Below, piece by piece: positions 8,898 through 19,929 of a stretch of 64,000 nucleotides of DNA (positions within the stretch are counted from its first letter, which is position 1; every line of letters begins with the position of its first letter). Origin of the DNA: Monoglobus pectinilyticus (GTDB lineage: Bacteria > Bacillota > Clostridia > Monoglobales > Monoglobaceae); contig NZ_CP020991.1 in NCBI RefSeq assembly GCF_002874775.1, positions 850,918-914,917 of the forward strand, read 5' to 3'. The notes under the pieces are model-generated. The model saw only the letters and a list, made by a program, of their open reading frames with translations. It searched no databases and was not told where the DNA came from. The translations under genes and the position numbers were made by a program.

Positions 8898-11534
8898 CTA
8901 TCCTATACCGTAAAGAATTTTTACAGCTTCGGCACGCGTCACATTATTATTAGGTCTGACAGAACCGTCTGTATAACCGCTCATTATACTCTGAGTCAGC
9001 AAAAGCTCAATGCTGCTTCTCGCCCAGTCCGGTATATCTTCTGCGTCCACCGCTGAAACCGGAGCCGCATAAAGACCTGAAGGCATTAACCTTGCTGATG
9101 CAACTGAATATTCCGACCTTTTAATATTAGATGAAGGCGAGAAGAAAACCCTGTCCCCATCCTGCTGACCTGTCATTATACCTAATGAGTACATCGCCTG
9201 AACCTGCATAAAGGCCCAATCAGGTATTTCATCTTTATCAGCGTAAGGAAGCTCAACTCCACGGTAATTATAAACGTTTAATCCCAAGTAATTGCTTATC
9301 ATACAAGCAAATTCCGCTCTTGTCATATTTTTGTCCGGTCTGAAAACAAACCCGTTATCCGTCTCATATCCTGAAACAACCTTGCGTTTAGTCATATATG
9401 AGATATAATCCCTTGCCCAGTGTTCATTCGTATCCTCAAAAATATTGGTTAATGCAGAAATATCTCCGACGCTCAAGGTTTTATAAGCACTGTATCCCTC
9501 ATCATCCGTTACGGATACAGATATCAAATGAGGATTATTTAAAAAATCCTCAGGGTAAACATATTCGACAGTCATAGTTTCAGGAGAAAAACTAAACTTG
9601 GTTTTAACTCCGTCGACAGTCATTTTAATATTGTCCTCGTCTATAATCCCATGTGTTCCGAATATTTTAGCCACAAAAGCATTTCCGGTATTTGAACTTG
9701 TTATCGTCGGATAATCAGTTTCCAAAGGACGAGGTGTGGAGGTCGGTATCTGTTCCGGTCCGGCTGAAACCGTAAGATTTACAGAAGCCGAGACCGAACC
9801 CGCACTAACATTTATAGTTCCCGTTCCGCTTACATTGCCGGGAATAAAGGTTCCGTCAGCTGAAATTGTTCCCAAATTCTCATCACTGACGCTCCAGCTA
9901 TACGCTTCGTCTGAATCTGTCAAGTTAATATTCTGATATACCGAGTCAGCTGTTAAATAAACTGTCTGCCCTGATGAAACTGACAAAGACGACACTTCAC
10001 TGCCATCTGATTCATTTTTAATAACAATACTGTCAGGGTTTGAAACTGAATGAAGCATAGTACTGCCATACGCCTCTCCTGTAACTGCTGAAAAATAAAC
10101 ATCCCCATCGCCGTACAATGTTGCATAACCGTCATTGTTTATAACGGCCTGCCCCACAGTTGTATTATCCGACTCAACAGAATAATAAATTGGCTCGGTT
10201 ATTTCAGCTTTTCCGTAAGATTTGTCAATCGCCGCTACCCAAACGCCTACACTGCTGCCCGACAATACATATTCTCCATATGGATATGTCAGCAGTTTAT
10301 AAGGTATGCCGTCCGGCGGATTCATCTTCTTTAAAAATATAAAGTTAGCGCATCTTCGTAATCCTTCAGACGGGGAATTTAAAATCTTAAACTCAGTGGT
10401 TTCAGGCAAAGTCCCTCCAAGCTGAGTGCTTCCTCCGCCGTCCAAATTTACTGCGTCAACACATCCAAGTTCCAAAAGTCTGCGTGCCAAAGTTTCTTTT
10501 CTGACTCCATAGCTATACCCCGGCTGCCTGCCGTCTATAGTATAAAATATTATCGAGCCATCCGCCTTTATTCCTACAGCGCTTCTCGGCGCCGCGCTGT
10601 CGTCCTCATAATCCAGCTGTCCGTTCCGAAGCAATGTTCCTCCCAGACAGCCTGTGCCGTATACTGCGCTGTTCCAACGTGCGTCGCCTGTCACTTCATT
10701 TGCGGCAACAGTAATGGTCTGACCTATATATAGCTGATTTAAACGGTCTTTTACCTCATCCGCGACCCTGTCATCTACACTTATTACCAATTTTCCGTCA
10801 GGTATTGCCACTGAACCGTTATCCGAAGTGATGGACTCAACAGTTGCCGTAAAAGGCTGTCCCAGCGAAAAACCGCCGCTCACATTTCCCAAGACAACAT
10901 TGGTACCGCTGCCTTCCGCATTGGTGTAATCTCCGAATTCATCTGTATAAATATACATAACATACGGCTGACGGTATTTATTTAAACATTCTATATCAAA
11001 CAGCGTGCCTTCCGGTGTTTCAACAGATATATAAATTTGCAGAGGCGAAATAAAGCCTGTGCCGTCCGCATTAAAACCCACTCCTGTCAGCTTTTCCTGG
11101 TCAGACGTCAGAACCTTTCCGTCCACAATTGTATCACTCATAGGCACGCCGGTTTGGAAAGAGAAAAAATCAGCGTTCATACCCATAGCCGCAAAAATTC
11201 CCTGCTCATTTAAATATTCATTAGCTTCAACAGAAGTACGTTTTCCAAAAACCTGGTCTCCATTAGAAACTATAGGCAGAACATCGCTGTTTGGTATGTA
11301 TTCAAAATAATTTTCAGTCTGCTGTCCAACACTGTCGCTCTGAAAGGTATTCCTATTATAAGTGGTTCCCTGGGCGTACTCAGTTTCAGTATGAGTTGTT
11401 TGCTCTCCCAGCACAGACGCAAAAGCAGACATTGAAGAAAAAATCAACATTCCAGCAGTTATACAGGACATCAACTTAACCGCAAACCTGTTTTTCTTTA
11501 TATGTAAACCGGGTTTTTGTAAATAATTCCCCAT
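8898..11534 (-). CDS. Surface-anchored phosphodiester glycosidase (NAGPA) domain protein with SLH triplet
   Basis: An 878-residue secreted protein. Residues about 18-40 are the signal peptide ending SAFA. Residues about 90-395 match the NAGPA/phosphodiester-glycosidase fold: GMNADFFSFQTG near 118, GVGFNADGTG near 151, PRSAVGIKADG near 316 and NLDGGGSTQLGG at 363-374. A Big-2-like Ig domain follows (about 510-590). Three SLH repeats close the protein (about 696-878; HWARDYISYM, PDKNMTRAEFACMI and NNNVTRAEAVKILYG), which bind pyruvylated wall polymer. Known members of the domain cleave phosphodiester-linked sugars. A role on cell-wall or exopolysaccharide phosphodiesters is inference. It is a monocistronic gene divergent from the Mn-catalase gene. 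Confidence 0.88.
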   Translation of the reverse strand: MGNYLQKPGLHIKKNRFAVKLMSCITAGMLIFSSMSAFASVLGEQTTHTETEYAQGTTYNRNTFQSDSVGQQTENYFEYIPNSDVLPIVSNGDQVFGKRTSVEANEYLNEQGIFAAMGMNADFFSFQTGVPMSDTIVDGKVLTSDQEKLTGVGFNADGTGFISPLQIYISVETPEGTLFDIECLNKYRQPYVMYIYTDEFGDYTNAEGSGTNVVLGNVSGGFSLGQPFTATVESITSDNGSVAIPDGKLVISVDDRVADEVKDRLNQLYIGQTITVAANEVTGDARWNSAVYGTGCLGGTLLRNGQLDYEDDSAAPRSAVGIKADGSIIFYTIDGRQPGYSYGVRKETLARRLLELGCVDAVNLDGGGSTQLGGTLPETTEFKILNSPSEGLRRCANFIFLKKMNPPDGIPYKLLTYPYGEYVLSGSSVGVWVAAIDKSYGKAEITEPIYYSVESDNTTVGQAVINNDGYATLYGDGDVYFSAVTGEAYGSTMLHSVSNPDSIVIKNESDGSEVSSLSVSSGQTVYLTADSVYQNINLTDSDEAYSWSVSDENLGTISADGTFIPGNVSGTGTINVSAGSVSASVNLTVSAGPEQIPTSTPRPLETDYPTITSSNTGNAFVAKIFGTHGIIDEDNIKMTVDGVKTKFSFSPETMTVEYVYPEDFLNNPHLISVSVTDDEGYSAYKTLSVGDISALTNIFEDTNEHWARDYISYMTKRKVVSGYETDNGFVFRPDKNMTRAEFACMISNYLGLNVYNYRGVELPYADKDEIPDWAFMQVQAMYSLGIMTGQQDGDRVFFSPSSNIKRSEYSVASARLMPSGLYAAPVSAVDAEDIPDWARSSIELLLTQSIMSGYTDGSVRPNNNVTRAEAVKILYGIG

Positions 11535-11758
11535 TTATTATCAATCCTTTATATTTATTATTGTTCACGCAGGGCTAATTATAGCATAACACCGCATTGT
11601 TTTCAAGGTGCAATTTAAATAATTCAGAAAGCAAATCCCAGCAATATACTAGGTCTTTTTTCTTTTAAATACTAACAATAAACATTTTTTGTTCATGTAA
11701 TGTATATTTTAATCCCTATAGCACAAACTTAAATTAGAATAAGAAAGGAGTGTTAAAA

Positions 11759-12427
11759 ATGTTTAAACATGAAAAAATACTTTTCCATCCGGTCAGCGTT
11801 GAGAAACCAAATCCGCAGTATGCAGCGCTTTTGCAGGAACAGCTGGGCGGAGCAAACGGCGAGCTCAAAGCCGCTTTGCAGTATATGTCTCAAAGTTTCA
11901 GAATAAAAGACCCGGAAATCAAAGATTTGTTTCTTGATATAGCAGCTGAAGAACTGGGGCATATGGAAATGGTAGCGACCACAATAAACATGCTTAACGG
12001 ACATGACGTAGATTATGAAAAAGTAGAGGCAGGAGAAATACAGTCACACGTTCTTTTGGGTCTCAATCCCGGACTTATAAACGCCTCCGGATATTCATGG
12101 ACAGGCGATTATGTAACAGTAACCGGCGACCTGTGTGCTGACTTACTATCAAATATAGCGTCAGAACAGCGTGCAAAAGTCGTTTATGAATACCTGTACC
12201 GTCAGATAGATGACAAATGCGTTAAAGAAACCATAGACTTTCTTCTAAACCGTGAGGAAGCTCACAACACAATGTTTAAAAAGGCATTTAACAAAGTGCA
12301 AAACACCGGTTCAAACCGTGACTTTGGAACTACTAAGGCGGCTAAAATGTATTTCAGTATGTCTGAGCCGTCTCCGGAAGACAATCAGTTCAGCAATGTC
12401 GGCGAGCCTCTTAACTCATTCAGTTAA
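11759..12427 (+). CDS. Manganese catalase (CotJC-like)
   Basis: A 222-residue ferritin-fold di-manganese catalase that dismutates hydrogen peroxide. Ligands visible: E35 (GGANGELKAAL), E65 and H68 (AAEELGHMEM), then a SEQRAK helix glutamate and the NREEAHN Glu/His pair. CotJC proteins sit in the spore coat, and the N-terminus FKHEKILFHPVSV is of that type. The ATG at 11759 is preferred over the GTG at 11750, because the GTG lies inside the ribosome binding site AAAGGAG (11744-11750) while the ATG is 8 bases after it. It is divergent from the NAGPA gene and convergent with tgt. Confidence 0.92.
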   Translation: MFKHEKILFHPVSVEKPNPQYAALLQEQLGGANGELKAALQYMSQSFRIKDPEIKDLFLDIAAEELGHMEMVATTINMLNGHDVDYEKVEAGEIQSHVLLGLNPGLINASGYSWTGDYVTVTGDLCADLLSNIASEQRAKVVYEYLYRQIDDKCVKETIDFLLNREEAHNTMFKKAFNKVQNTGSNRDFGTTKAAKMYFSMSEPSPEDNQFSNVGEPLNSFS

Positions 12428-12442
12428 TAAAATCTAAAAAAT

Positions 12443-12465
12443 AAAAGAGTCCGAAAGGACTCTTT

Positions 12466-12468
<3 letters not shown>
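12443..12468 (+). terminator. Bidirectional terminator between Mn-catalase and tgt
   Basis: A 10-bp perfect stem AAAAGAGTCC (12443-12452) and GGACTCTTTT (12457-12466) with a GAAA loop, flanked by A and T runs. It abuts the tgt stop codon, so it can serve both convergent genes. Confidence 0.85.
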
Positions 12469-13614
<1,146 letters not shown>

Positions 13615-13622
13615 TTAAAATT

Positions 13623-14648
13623 TTACTTGAGCAGCATTGCGTCGCCAAAACTGAAGAATCTATATTTTTCTTTAACAGCCTGCTCGTATGCCTCAAATAT
13701 ATTTTCTTTCCCTGCAAACGCCGATACCAGCATTAACAATGTTGATTCCGGCAAATGAAAATTAGTTATTATAGAATCAGTCACCTTAAACTTATATCCC
13801 GGATATATAAAAATGCTGGTGTCTCCTATCTCAGCTTTCATTGTTCCGTTATCTTCGGCAACAGTCTCAAGAGTTCTCACAGACGTTGTTCCAACAGCGA
13901 TAATTCTGCCGCCGCTCTTTCTTGTTTCATTTATTATATCTGCCGCTTCCTGCGAAACCTCATAATGTTCAGTGTGCATAACGTGTTCCTCAACATTTTC
14001 AACCGAAACTGGTCTGAAAGTTCCCAAACCAACGTGCAGGGTTAAATAAGCGGTTTTAACGCCCTTATCTTTTATATCTTCAAGAAGTTCGTTGGTAAAA
14101 TGCAAACCCGCAGTAGGAGCGGCGGCAGAACCTTCAATTTTAGAATAAACAGTCTGATACCGTTCTTTATCTTCTAGCTTTTCTTTTATATACGGCGGCA
14201 GCGGCATTTCTCCCAGCTTATCCAAGAGTTCTTCCCAAACTCCATCGTATTCAAACCTTACAATTCTATTTCCGTCAGGTCTTACCTCAATCACTTCAGC
14301 CTTTAACAGCCCGTCTCCAAACACGAATCTTGCTCCGGTTCTTGCCCTTTTTCCGGGTTTTAAAATAACGTTCCAAGTGTTTAAATCTATCCTCTTTAGA
14401 AGAAGAAACTCTATTTTACCGCCGGTATCTTCTTTCACGCCGTACAGTCTTGCCGGTATAACTCTTGTGTTATTCATAACAAGACAGTCGCCCGGATTCA
14501 AATACTCGATTATATTCCTAAAATTTTTATGTTCTATTTTTCCTGTTTCTTTGTCTAAGACAAGCAGCCTGGAACCTGCCCTATCCTTCAGCGGATGCTG
14601 AGCAATAAGCTCAGGCGGCAAATCGTAATAAAAATCCTTAGTTGTCAT
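13623..14648 (-). CDS. queA: SAM:tRNA ribosyltransferase-isomerase
   Basis: QueA (341 aa, normal length) transfers ribose from SAM to preQ1-tRNA to make epoxyqueuosine. Signatures: [14 protein letters not shown] at the N-terminus, [45 protein letters not shown] and [17 protein letters not shown]. It is placed between the SpoIID-like gene and tgt, all on the minus strand with short gaps. Confidence 0.97.
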   Translation of the reverse strand: MTTKDFYYDLPPELIAQHPLKDRAGSRLLVLDKETGKIEHKNFRNIIEYLNPGDCLVMNNTRVIPARLYGVKEDTGGKIEFLLLKRIDLNTWNVILKPGKRARTGARFVFGDGLLKAEVIEVRPDGNRIVRFEYDGVWEELLDKLGEMPLPPYIKEKLEDKERYQTVYSKIEGSAAAPTAGLHFTNELLEDIKDKGVKTAYLTLHVGLGTFRPVSVENVEEHVMHTEHYEVSQEAADIINETRKSGGRIIAVGTTSVRTLETVAEDNGTMKAEIGDTSIFIYPGYKFKVTDSIITNFHLPESTLLMLVSAFAGKENIFEAYEQAVKEKYRFFSFGDAMLLK

Positions 14649-14676
14649 ATTTAACTCAACTTACTCCAATCCTATA

Positions 14677-16089
14677 TTAATATACTGTTGTAACTTCAGC
14701 GCCGCTGAAATAATGGGTCAGTATCTCATCATATGTATACCCGGCTTCAGCCATACCTTTTGCTCCATACTGGCTCATACCGACACCATGTCCCCAGCCT
14801 GAGCCTTTAAACGTAAACGAAGTATTAGCGCTTGATTCTTCATAAGAATCAGCATATACCTTTTGATACTGTCCGTTAGTTGTATAAAGAGATTCGCCCG
14901 AAAACTCACTCCTGCCGGAACTTGTAAGCAGTTCAAGCTGTGTCGGACGTCTTCTGATAAGTGTTGAACCGTCTGTCACAGAAACATAAGCCTGCCCCTG
15001 AGCGTCTCCGTCACCCACCACAGTAAACATTTGGCTCTTGGTTACAGTGCCGAACACTGTGCGGCACTCTTCCAATTCCAATGTTTTTATTGCAGTATTG
15101 CCGGTAACTCTCATCTTAATCACCCGGCCTTCAGGTGAATATTCAAGCACCTCTATTTTCTGCACATCGCCCACATCATATCCTCTGTTACGCATTATAG
15201 TAGATACTTCAGCAACTGTCAATACGCCGGACCAAATACCATTCGGAATATTTTCAGTATCTTCATAACTATTGTCAACGCTTATAAGATATGGAACCTC
15301 GTTGCCCCAAACATACTTAACATTTTCGGTGGTAGAACCCATTGACGCCGCATAGTAGCACTCGCAAAGCTCTCCGTTATATGTCATAACCTGTCCTGCC
15401 GTAGCGTCCACAGCGTCATATATAGACTGCGCTTCTCTTGACATACCGGTATACATTTGGCAATGCGTGTTCGCACAAATATCAAACCCATATGAAGAAT
15501 GCTTGCCTAAATTCTGAGCAGCGTAATTCCTGGAGCACACCGCCTGGGCTTTTAAAGCCTCAAGAGGCCATGATTCGCTCATTTCCCTTGATACAACACC
15601 ATATAAATACTGATCCATATTGACCACATTAATCACAGCTATTCCTGAACCGTCCTTAATAAAATTCAGGCTTCCGCGATATCCCGAACCATCAATTTCC
15701 AGTCTCTCTTCCCAAAAATCGGTATAAATAGGGCATATACCTATACCATTATTACCGGATTCAGAATATAATACATTACCGTCCAAATCAGATAACACAA
15801 CCTGATTTTCAGCAATGCTGACTATAACATCGGTATCCTCTATAATTTTCTCCTCAGAAAAATCTCTGTCATTAAATACTCCTGCATAATATCCCCGTTC
15901 ACTTGTGATTTTCACAGACGTTTTAGCCGACGAGCCGTAAAACAGCCCGACTTTAATATTTGACGGCACATAAACATCAGCAGACACAAAAGTCTTATAT
16001 CCTGCAAGTGTGCAAAAAAACACAGCCAAAACAGTGAAAACAGAGAACAATCTAAAACCTTGCCGCTTAAAAAACATGAAATTATCCAC
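14677..16089 (-). CDS. SpoIID/LytB-type peptidoglycan lytic transglycosylase
   Basis: A 470-residue protein with an N-terminal membrane anchor/signal (about 11-37) and a SpoIID domain at about 150-330. The catalytic Glu is E169 in VVSREMSESWPLEALKAQAV, followed by CANTHCQMYTG, AYYAAS-like ECYYAASMG and the GHGVGMSQYGAKGMA block near the C-terminus. SpoIID enzymes cleave glycan strands lacking stem peptides during engulfment. Outside sporulation, homologues act in amidase enhancement. The start is a GTG at 16089, 7 bases after GGGGTGA. It precedes queA by 28 bases. Whether it is true SpoIID or a LytB paralogue is unresolved: no spoIIQ or spoIIR lies nearby. Confidence 0.85.
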   Translation of the reverse strand: MDNFMFFKRQGFRLFSVFTVLAVFFCTLAGYKTFVSADVYVPSNIKVGLFYGSSAKTSVKITSERGYYAGVFNDRDFSEEKIIEDTDVIVSIAENQVVLSDLDGNVLYSESGNNGIGICPIYTDFWEERLEIDGSGYRGSLNFIKDGSGIAVINVVNMDQYLYGVVSREMSESWPLEALKAQAVCSRNYAAQNLGKHSSYGFDICANTHCQMYTGMSREAQSIYDAVDATAGQVMTYNGELCECYYAASMGSTTENVKYVWGNEVPYLISVDNSYEDTENIPNGIWSGVLTVAEVSTIMRNRGYDVGDVQKIEVLEYSPEGRVIKMRVTGNTAIKTLELEECRTVFGTVTKSQMFTVVGDGDAQGQAYVSVTDGSTLIRRRPTQLELLTSSGRSEFSGESLYTTNGQYQKVYADSYEESSANTSFTFKGSGWGHGVGMSQYGAKGMAEAGYTYDEILTHYFSGAEVTTVY

Positions 16090-16253
16090 AATGTGTCACC
16101 CCGCTTAAAAATATCTCTGTCAGTACAGCTAAACGCAAACAAATTTGAACGTTTGCCGCATGCCTGATATTATAACACATAATTCTACAAAAAGCCATAT
16201 ATATCTTTATTATCTTTTGTTAAATTTAATTTACGTATAATACAAAAAAGCAT

Positions 16254-16282
16254 TTGACATAATTGTAATATTGTCATATAAT
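16254..16282 (+). promoter_or_regulatory. Promoter of the asd-dapA-dapB operon
   Basis: TTGACA (16254-16259), 17 bases and TATAAT (16277-16282) form a perfect-consensus vegetative promoter. Transcription would start near 16289, downstream of the ATG at 16284. That excludes the ATG as the asd start. Confidence 0.85.
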
Positions 16283-16316
16283 TATGTATACCAATGAATT
16301 CAAGGAGGATTTAAAA

Positions 16317-17396
16317 TTGAAACAGTATAATGTTGGAATTATCGGAGCCACGGGCATGGTTGGGCAGAGATTTATAACGCTGCTTGATAAGCATCCCTGG
16401 TTTAATATAAAGCTTTTAGCGGCTTCACCGAGAAGCGCAGGGAAAAAATATTCTGAAGCGGTAGGCGACCGCTGGGTCATGAAAACTGACATTCCTGACT
16501 ATGTGTCTGAAATGGTTGTTTATGATGCTGCTAACGACATAGAAAAAATAACCGGTCAGGTTGATTTTGTCTTCTGTGCAGTCGATATGAAAAAAGACGA
16601 AATAAAAGCTTTGGAAGAAGCCTATGCTAAGGCTGAATGCCCGGTAGTTTCTAACAACTCTGCTAACAGACATACACCGGACGTACCTATGATTGTTCCG
16701 GAAATCAACCCTGAGCACGCTGAAATCATAGAAGCTCAAAGAAAACGTCTCGGAACCAAAAGAGGCTTTATTTCTGTAAAGTCAAACTGCTCGCTTCAAA
16801 GCTATGTTCCGGCGCTTCACCCTCTTATGAAATATGGAATAGAATCTGTTCTTGCCTGCACATATCAGGCTATTTCAGGCGCTGGGAAAACGTTCGAAAG
16901 ATGGCCGGAAATGGTAGATAACGTTATACCGTATATAGGCGGTGAAGAGGAAAAAAGCGAAGTTGAACCGCTTAAGATTTGGGGAAAGATAGACGGAGAC
17001 AAAATTGTTGAAGCCAGCTCTCCGGCTATTACAACGCAATGTCTCAGAGTTGCAGCAAGCGACGGCCATATGGCAGCTGTTTTTGTAAAGTTTAAAGATA
17101 AACCAACTATAGAGCAAATCAAAGAGGACTGGAAAAACTTCTCAGGCGTGCCCCAGGAACTTGAGCTTCCTTCAGCGCCGAAACAGTTTTTAAACTATTT
17201 TGAAGAACCTGACCGTCCGCAGACAAAGCTCGACAGAAACTTAGAGGGCGGAATGGCTGTTTCTATGGGAAGACTCCGCGAAGATACTCAGTATGATTAT
17301 AAATTTGTTTGCCTGTCACATAATACATTAAGAGGAGCCGCAGGCGGCGCTGTATTAATGGCGGAACTGCTGGCCTCAAAAGGATATTTTGATTAA
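16317..17396 (+). CDS. asd: Aspartate-semialdehyde dehydrogenase
   Basis: Asd (359 aa) reduces aspartyl phosphate to aspartate semialdehyde with NADPH. Nucleotide loop GIIGATGMVGQRF at the N-terminus, catalytic Cys in VKSNCSLQSY, CTYQAISGAGK and a C-terminal LSHNTLRGAAGGAV segment place it in the archaeal/fungal-type branch. The start is a TTG at 16317, 8 bases after AGGAGG (16303-16308). The in-frame ATG at 16284 falls before the expected transcript start. First gene of asd-dapA-dapB-ACT. Confidence 0.96.
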   Translation: MKQYNVGIIGATGMVGQRFITLLDKHPWFNIKLLAASPRSAGKKYSEAVGDRWVMKTDIPDYVSEMVVYDAANDIEKITGQVDFVFCAVDMKKDEIKALEEAYAKAECPVVSNNSANRHTPDVPMIVPEINPEHAEIIEAQRKRLGTKRGFISVKSNCSLQSYVPALHPLMKYGIESVLACTYQAISGAGKTFERWPEMVDNVIPYIGGEEEKSEVEPLKIWGKIDGDKIVEASSPAITTQCLRVAASDGHMAAVFVKFKDKPTIEQIKEDWKNFSGVPQELELPSAPKQFLNYFEEPDRPQTKLDRNLEGGMAVSMGRLREDTQYDYKFVCLSHNTLRGAAGGAVLMAELLASKGYFD

Positions 17397-17426
17397 TTAA
17401 TTTTTTGAAAGAAAGGAACTTCTGTT

Positions 17427-18317
17427 ATGAAAGAGCCTATTTTTACCGGAAGCGCTGTTGCCATAGTCACACCGTTTACTGAAACCGGAGTTGATTTTGA
17501 CAAGCTTGAAGAACTTATAGAATTTCATATCGCAAATCAGACCGATTGTATTGTTATTTGCGGAACAACCGGCGAATCTTCAACTATGCCGGACGAAGAA
17601 CATAAGTCTGTAATAAAATTCACTGCTGAAAAAGTTAACAAAAGGATTCCGGTAATCGCCGGAACCGGCAGCAACGATACAGCCCATGCAATAGAACTGA
17701 GCAAGTATGCTGAAAGCGTAGGGGCAGACGGACTGCTTATAGTTACCCCGTATTATAATAAAACAACTCAAAAAGGTTTATACCTTCACACCAAAGCAAT
17801 TGCGGACAGCGTTAATATCCCGATAGTGCTTTATAATATCCCGGGCAGAACCGGCGGACTTTCATTCTCCCTGGATACATTAAAAGAACTTGCAAAAATT
17901 CCAAATATAAACGCTATAAAAGAAGCCACAGGCAATCTTTCATTTGTAGCAAATATTGCGGCGGAAACTGACCTAAATATATATTCAGGAAATGACGATA
18001 TTATTGTTCCTGTTATGTCTTTGGGCGGTAAAGGAGTTATTTCAGTCGTTGCCAATATATTGCCGAAAGAAACGCATGATATTTGCAAACTTTACGAAAC
18101 CGGAGAGACTGAAAAATCAAAGGAACTGTTTTTGAGTTTAATAAAGCTTATTAATACACTATTTATTGAAGTTAACCCTATACCTGTCAAAACTGCTATG
18201 AATTGTTTAGGATATAAGGTTGGTCCTCTAAGAATGCCGCTCTGTGATATGTCGGATAAGAATTTAGAGACTCTTAAAAATGTTTTAAAAGAAAATAATG
18301 TAAAGTGTTTGCTTTAA
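17427..18317 (+). CDS. dapA: 4-hydroxy-tetrahydrodipicolinate synthase
   Basis: DapA (296 aa) condenses pyruvate with aspartate semialdehyde. GTTGESSTM (active-site Thr pair), TPYYNK, the catalytic Tyr in LYNIPGRTG and the Schiff-base Lys in AIKEATGN are all present. AGAAAGGAA precedes the ATG. It lies 30 bases after asd in the lysine/diaminopimelate operon. Confidence 0.97.
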   Translation: MKEPIFTGSAVAIVTPFTETGVDFDKLEELIEFHIANQTDCIVICGTTGESSTMPDEEHKSVIKFTAEKVNKRIPVIAGTGSNDTAHAIELSKYAESVGADGLLIVTPYYNKTTQKGLYLHTKAIADSVNIPIVLYNIPGRTGGLSFSLDTLKELAKIPNINAIKEATGNLSFVANIAAETDLNIYSGNDDIIVPVMSLGGKGVISVVANILPKETHDICKLYETGETEKSKELFLSLIKLINTLFIEVNPIPVKTAMNCLGYKVGPLRMPLCDMSDKNLETLKNVLKENNVKCLL

Positions 18318-18346
18318 TATACTAAAACAGAAAGACAGTGATACAA

Positions 18347-19105
18347 ATGACAAATATACTACTAAGCGGCGCTAACGGAAACATGGGACGCGCTGTTACC
18401 AGAACAGTGGAAAATAATGACAAAGTCAAAATCACAGCAGGATACGACATAAACACGGTTAAAAACTCTGACTTTCCTGTCTACGATAATTTAGATGAAG
18501 TCAAAGAACCCTTTGACGTTATAATTGACTTTTCTCATCCGTCTGTATTTGACAGCATACTTGAATTCTCGGTTAAGACAAAAACTCCTGCTGTTATTTG
18601 CACAACGGGACTTTCAGGAGAGCAGATTTCAAAAATGAAGGCGGCTTCTAAAAAAGCGCCTATCTTTTTCTCAGCAAATATGTCTCTCGGCGTAAATCTT
18701 TTAATTGACTTGGTATGCAAAGCGGCGAAGCTGCTTGACGGAAGCTTTGATATTGAAATAATTGAAAAGCACCATAACCAAAAGCTTGACGCGCCAAGCG
18801 GAACCGCACTCGCAATTGCTGACGCTATTTCTGACGCAGTAAGTTTTGACACCGAGTATATTTATGACAGACATAATGTACGTAAAAAGCGTGATAAATC
18901 TGAAATAGGTATACACGCTGTCCGCGGCGGCACCATTGTTGGCGAACACGATGTTATATTTGCCGGCAATGATGAAATAATAGAAATAAAACACAGTGCT
19001 TCATCAAAAGAAGTTTTTGCTGTCGGCGCTGTAAAAGCCGCAGTTTTCATGAAAGGAAAGCCCTGCGGTATGTATGATATGAAAGATTTGATTGAGCAGT
19101 CTTAG
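18347..19105 (+). CDS. dapB: 4-hydroxy-tetrahydrodipicolinate reductase
   Basis: DapB (252 aa from this start) reduces the DapA product. Rossmann loop LLSGANGNMGR, IDFSHPS, ICTTGLS, FFSANMSLGVNLL, the substrate motif EKHHNQKLDAPSGTA and the HAVRGGTIVGEH block are present. There is no strong ribosome binding site: GAAAG lies 12 bases before the ATG at 18347 and only 3 before the GTG at 18338, so the ATG is preferred but the start is not certain. Confidence 0.95.
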   Translation: MTNILLSGANGNMGRAVTRTVENNDKVKITAGYDINTVKNSDFPVYDNLDEVKEPFDVIIDFSHPSVFDSILEFSVKTKTPAVICTTGLSGEQISKMKAASKKAPIFFSANMSLGVNLLIDLVCKAAKLLDGSFDIEIIEKHHNQKLDAPSGTALAIADAISDAVSFDTEYIYDRHNVRKKRDKSEIGIHAVRGGTIVGEHDVIFAGNDEIIEIKHSASSKEVFAVGAVKAAVFMKGKPCGMYDMKDLIEQS

Positions 19106-19147
19106 TTTGAATGTATAAACCACATTTTATATATTGGAGGTTATCAC

Positions 19148-19600
19148 ATGATTAAAACCATCACCGATATTGAGTTTTTTCCGGAGGTTGCCATTGTTAC
19201 ATTAAATAATATTCCAAACACTCCGAGCAGTATTGCAAACATTCTCAGCGTTATTGCAGAGAACGGCATAAGCATAGATATGATTAGTCAAACCGAACCA
19301 TACAAAGATAAGATAAACTTATCATTTACACTTTCTCAGGATGATTTGAGCGAGGTTATCGGGCTTACAGGAAAGTTTAAGTCTCTTGCCCCGTCTATTA
19401 AAGCCGACATAAACGGAAACAACACTAAAATCCTGCTGAGCGGTGATGGTATGAGGTCTGAGTCAGGCGTAGCAGCTGAACTGTTTTCGCTGTTTGCCAA
19501 AGAAAATATCCGCGTTAAGCTTATAACAACAGCTGAGACGGAAATCTCATGTCTTATAGATATAAAAGATGTTGAAGCTGCTAAAAAGATTCTTTTATAA
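19148..19600 (+). CDS. Stand-alone tandem ACT-domain protein (aspartokinase regulatory-domain-like)
   Basis: A 150-residue protein with two ACT domains (about 10-75 and 85-150) resembling the C-terminal regulatory half of aspartokinase: VAIVTLNNIPNTPSSIANIL, then ISIDMISQ, then KILLSGDGMRSESGVAAELF and IRVKLITTAETEISCLI. No kinase domain is attached or encoded nearby. GGAGG precedes the ATG. As last gene of asd-dapA-dapB it may bind lysine or another pathway amino acid and act as a regulatory subunit (inference). Aspartokinase beta subunits made from internal starts are the nearest known parallel. Confidence 0.85.
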   Translation: MIKTITDIEFFPEVAIVTLNNIPNTPSSIANILSVIAENGISIDMISQTEPYKDKINLSFTLSQDDLSEVIGLTGKFKSLAPSIKADINGNNTKILLSGDGMRSESGVAAELFSLFAKENIRVKLITTAETEISCLIDIKDVEAAKKILL

Positions 19601-19673
19601 TAACTTAAATATTTAAAGAATCAGTATTTGAAGTGACTTTTAAAGATTAAACAAAAACAATATTAAATAAAAT

Positions 19674-19703
19674 GAGTTCGGAATTATACCGGACTCTTTT
19701 TAT
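19674..19703 (+). terminator. Terminator of the asd-dapA-dapB-ACT operon
   Basis: GAGTTCGG (19674-19681) pairs with CCGGACTC (19689-19696, one G-U) around 7 bases, followed by TTTTTATTT. It lies 74 bases after the ACT gene stop. Confidence 0.85.
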
Positions 19704-19929
19704 TTAATTAATTGAGTATATCTTTAAATTATTAACTGCTCTATTAATAGAATTTATGAAAATACAATTTATAAAGCCGTTCATGTTTTCCACACCAAAA
19801 TAATATATCAATTATATTGGATAGGAAACAAAAAACTGGGCAAAAAAGTTAAGGTCATGTAAAATAGAAAGTATAATATGTAAGAGCAGGAAACAGGTAG
19901 GATTATATATGTGTGCTAGTCGACCTGTT

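Noticed and set aside
16284-16316. ATG at 16284 as asd start
   Set aside because: It lies upstream of the transcription start expected from the perfect promoter and has no ribosome binding site; the TTG at 16317 has AGGAGG at 8 bases.
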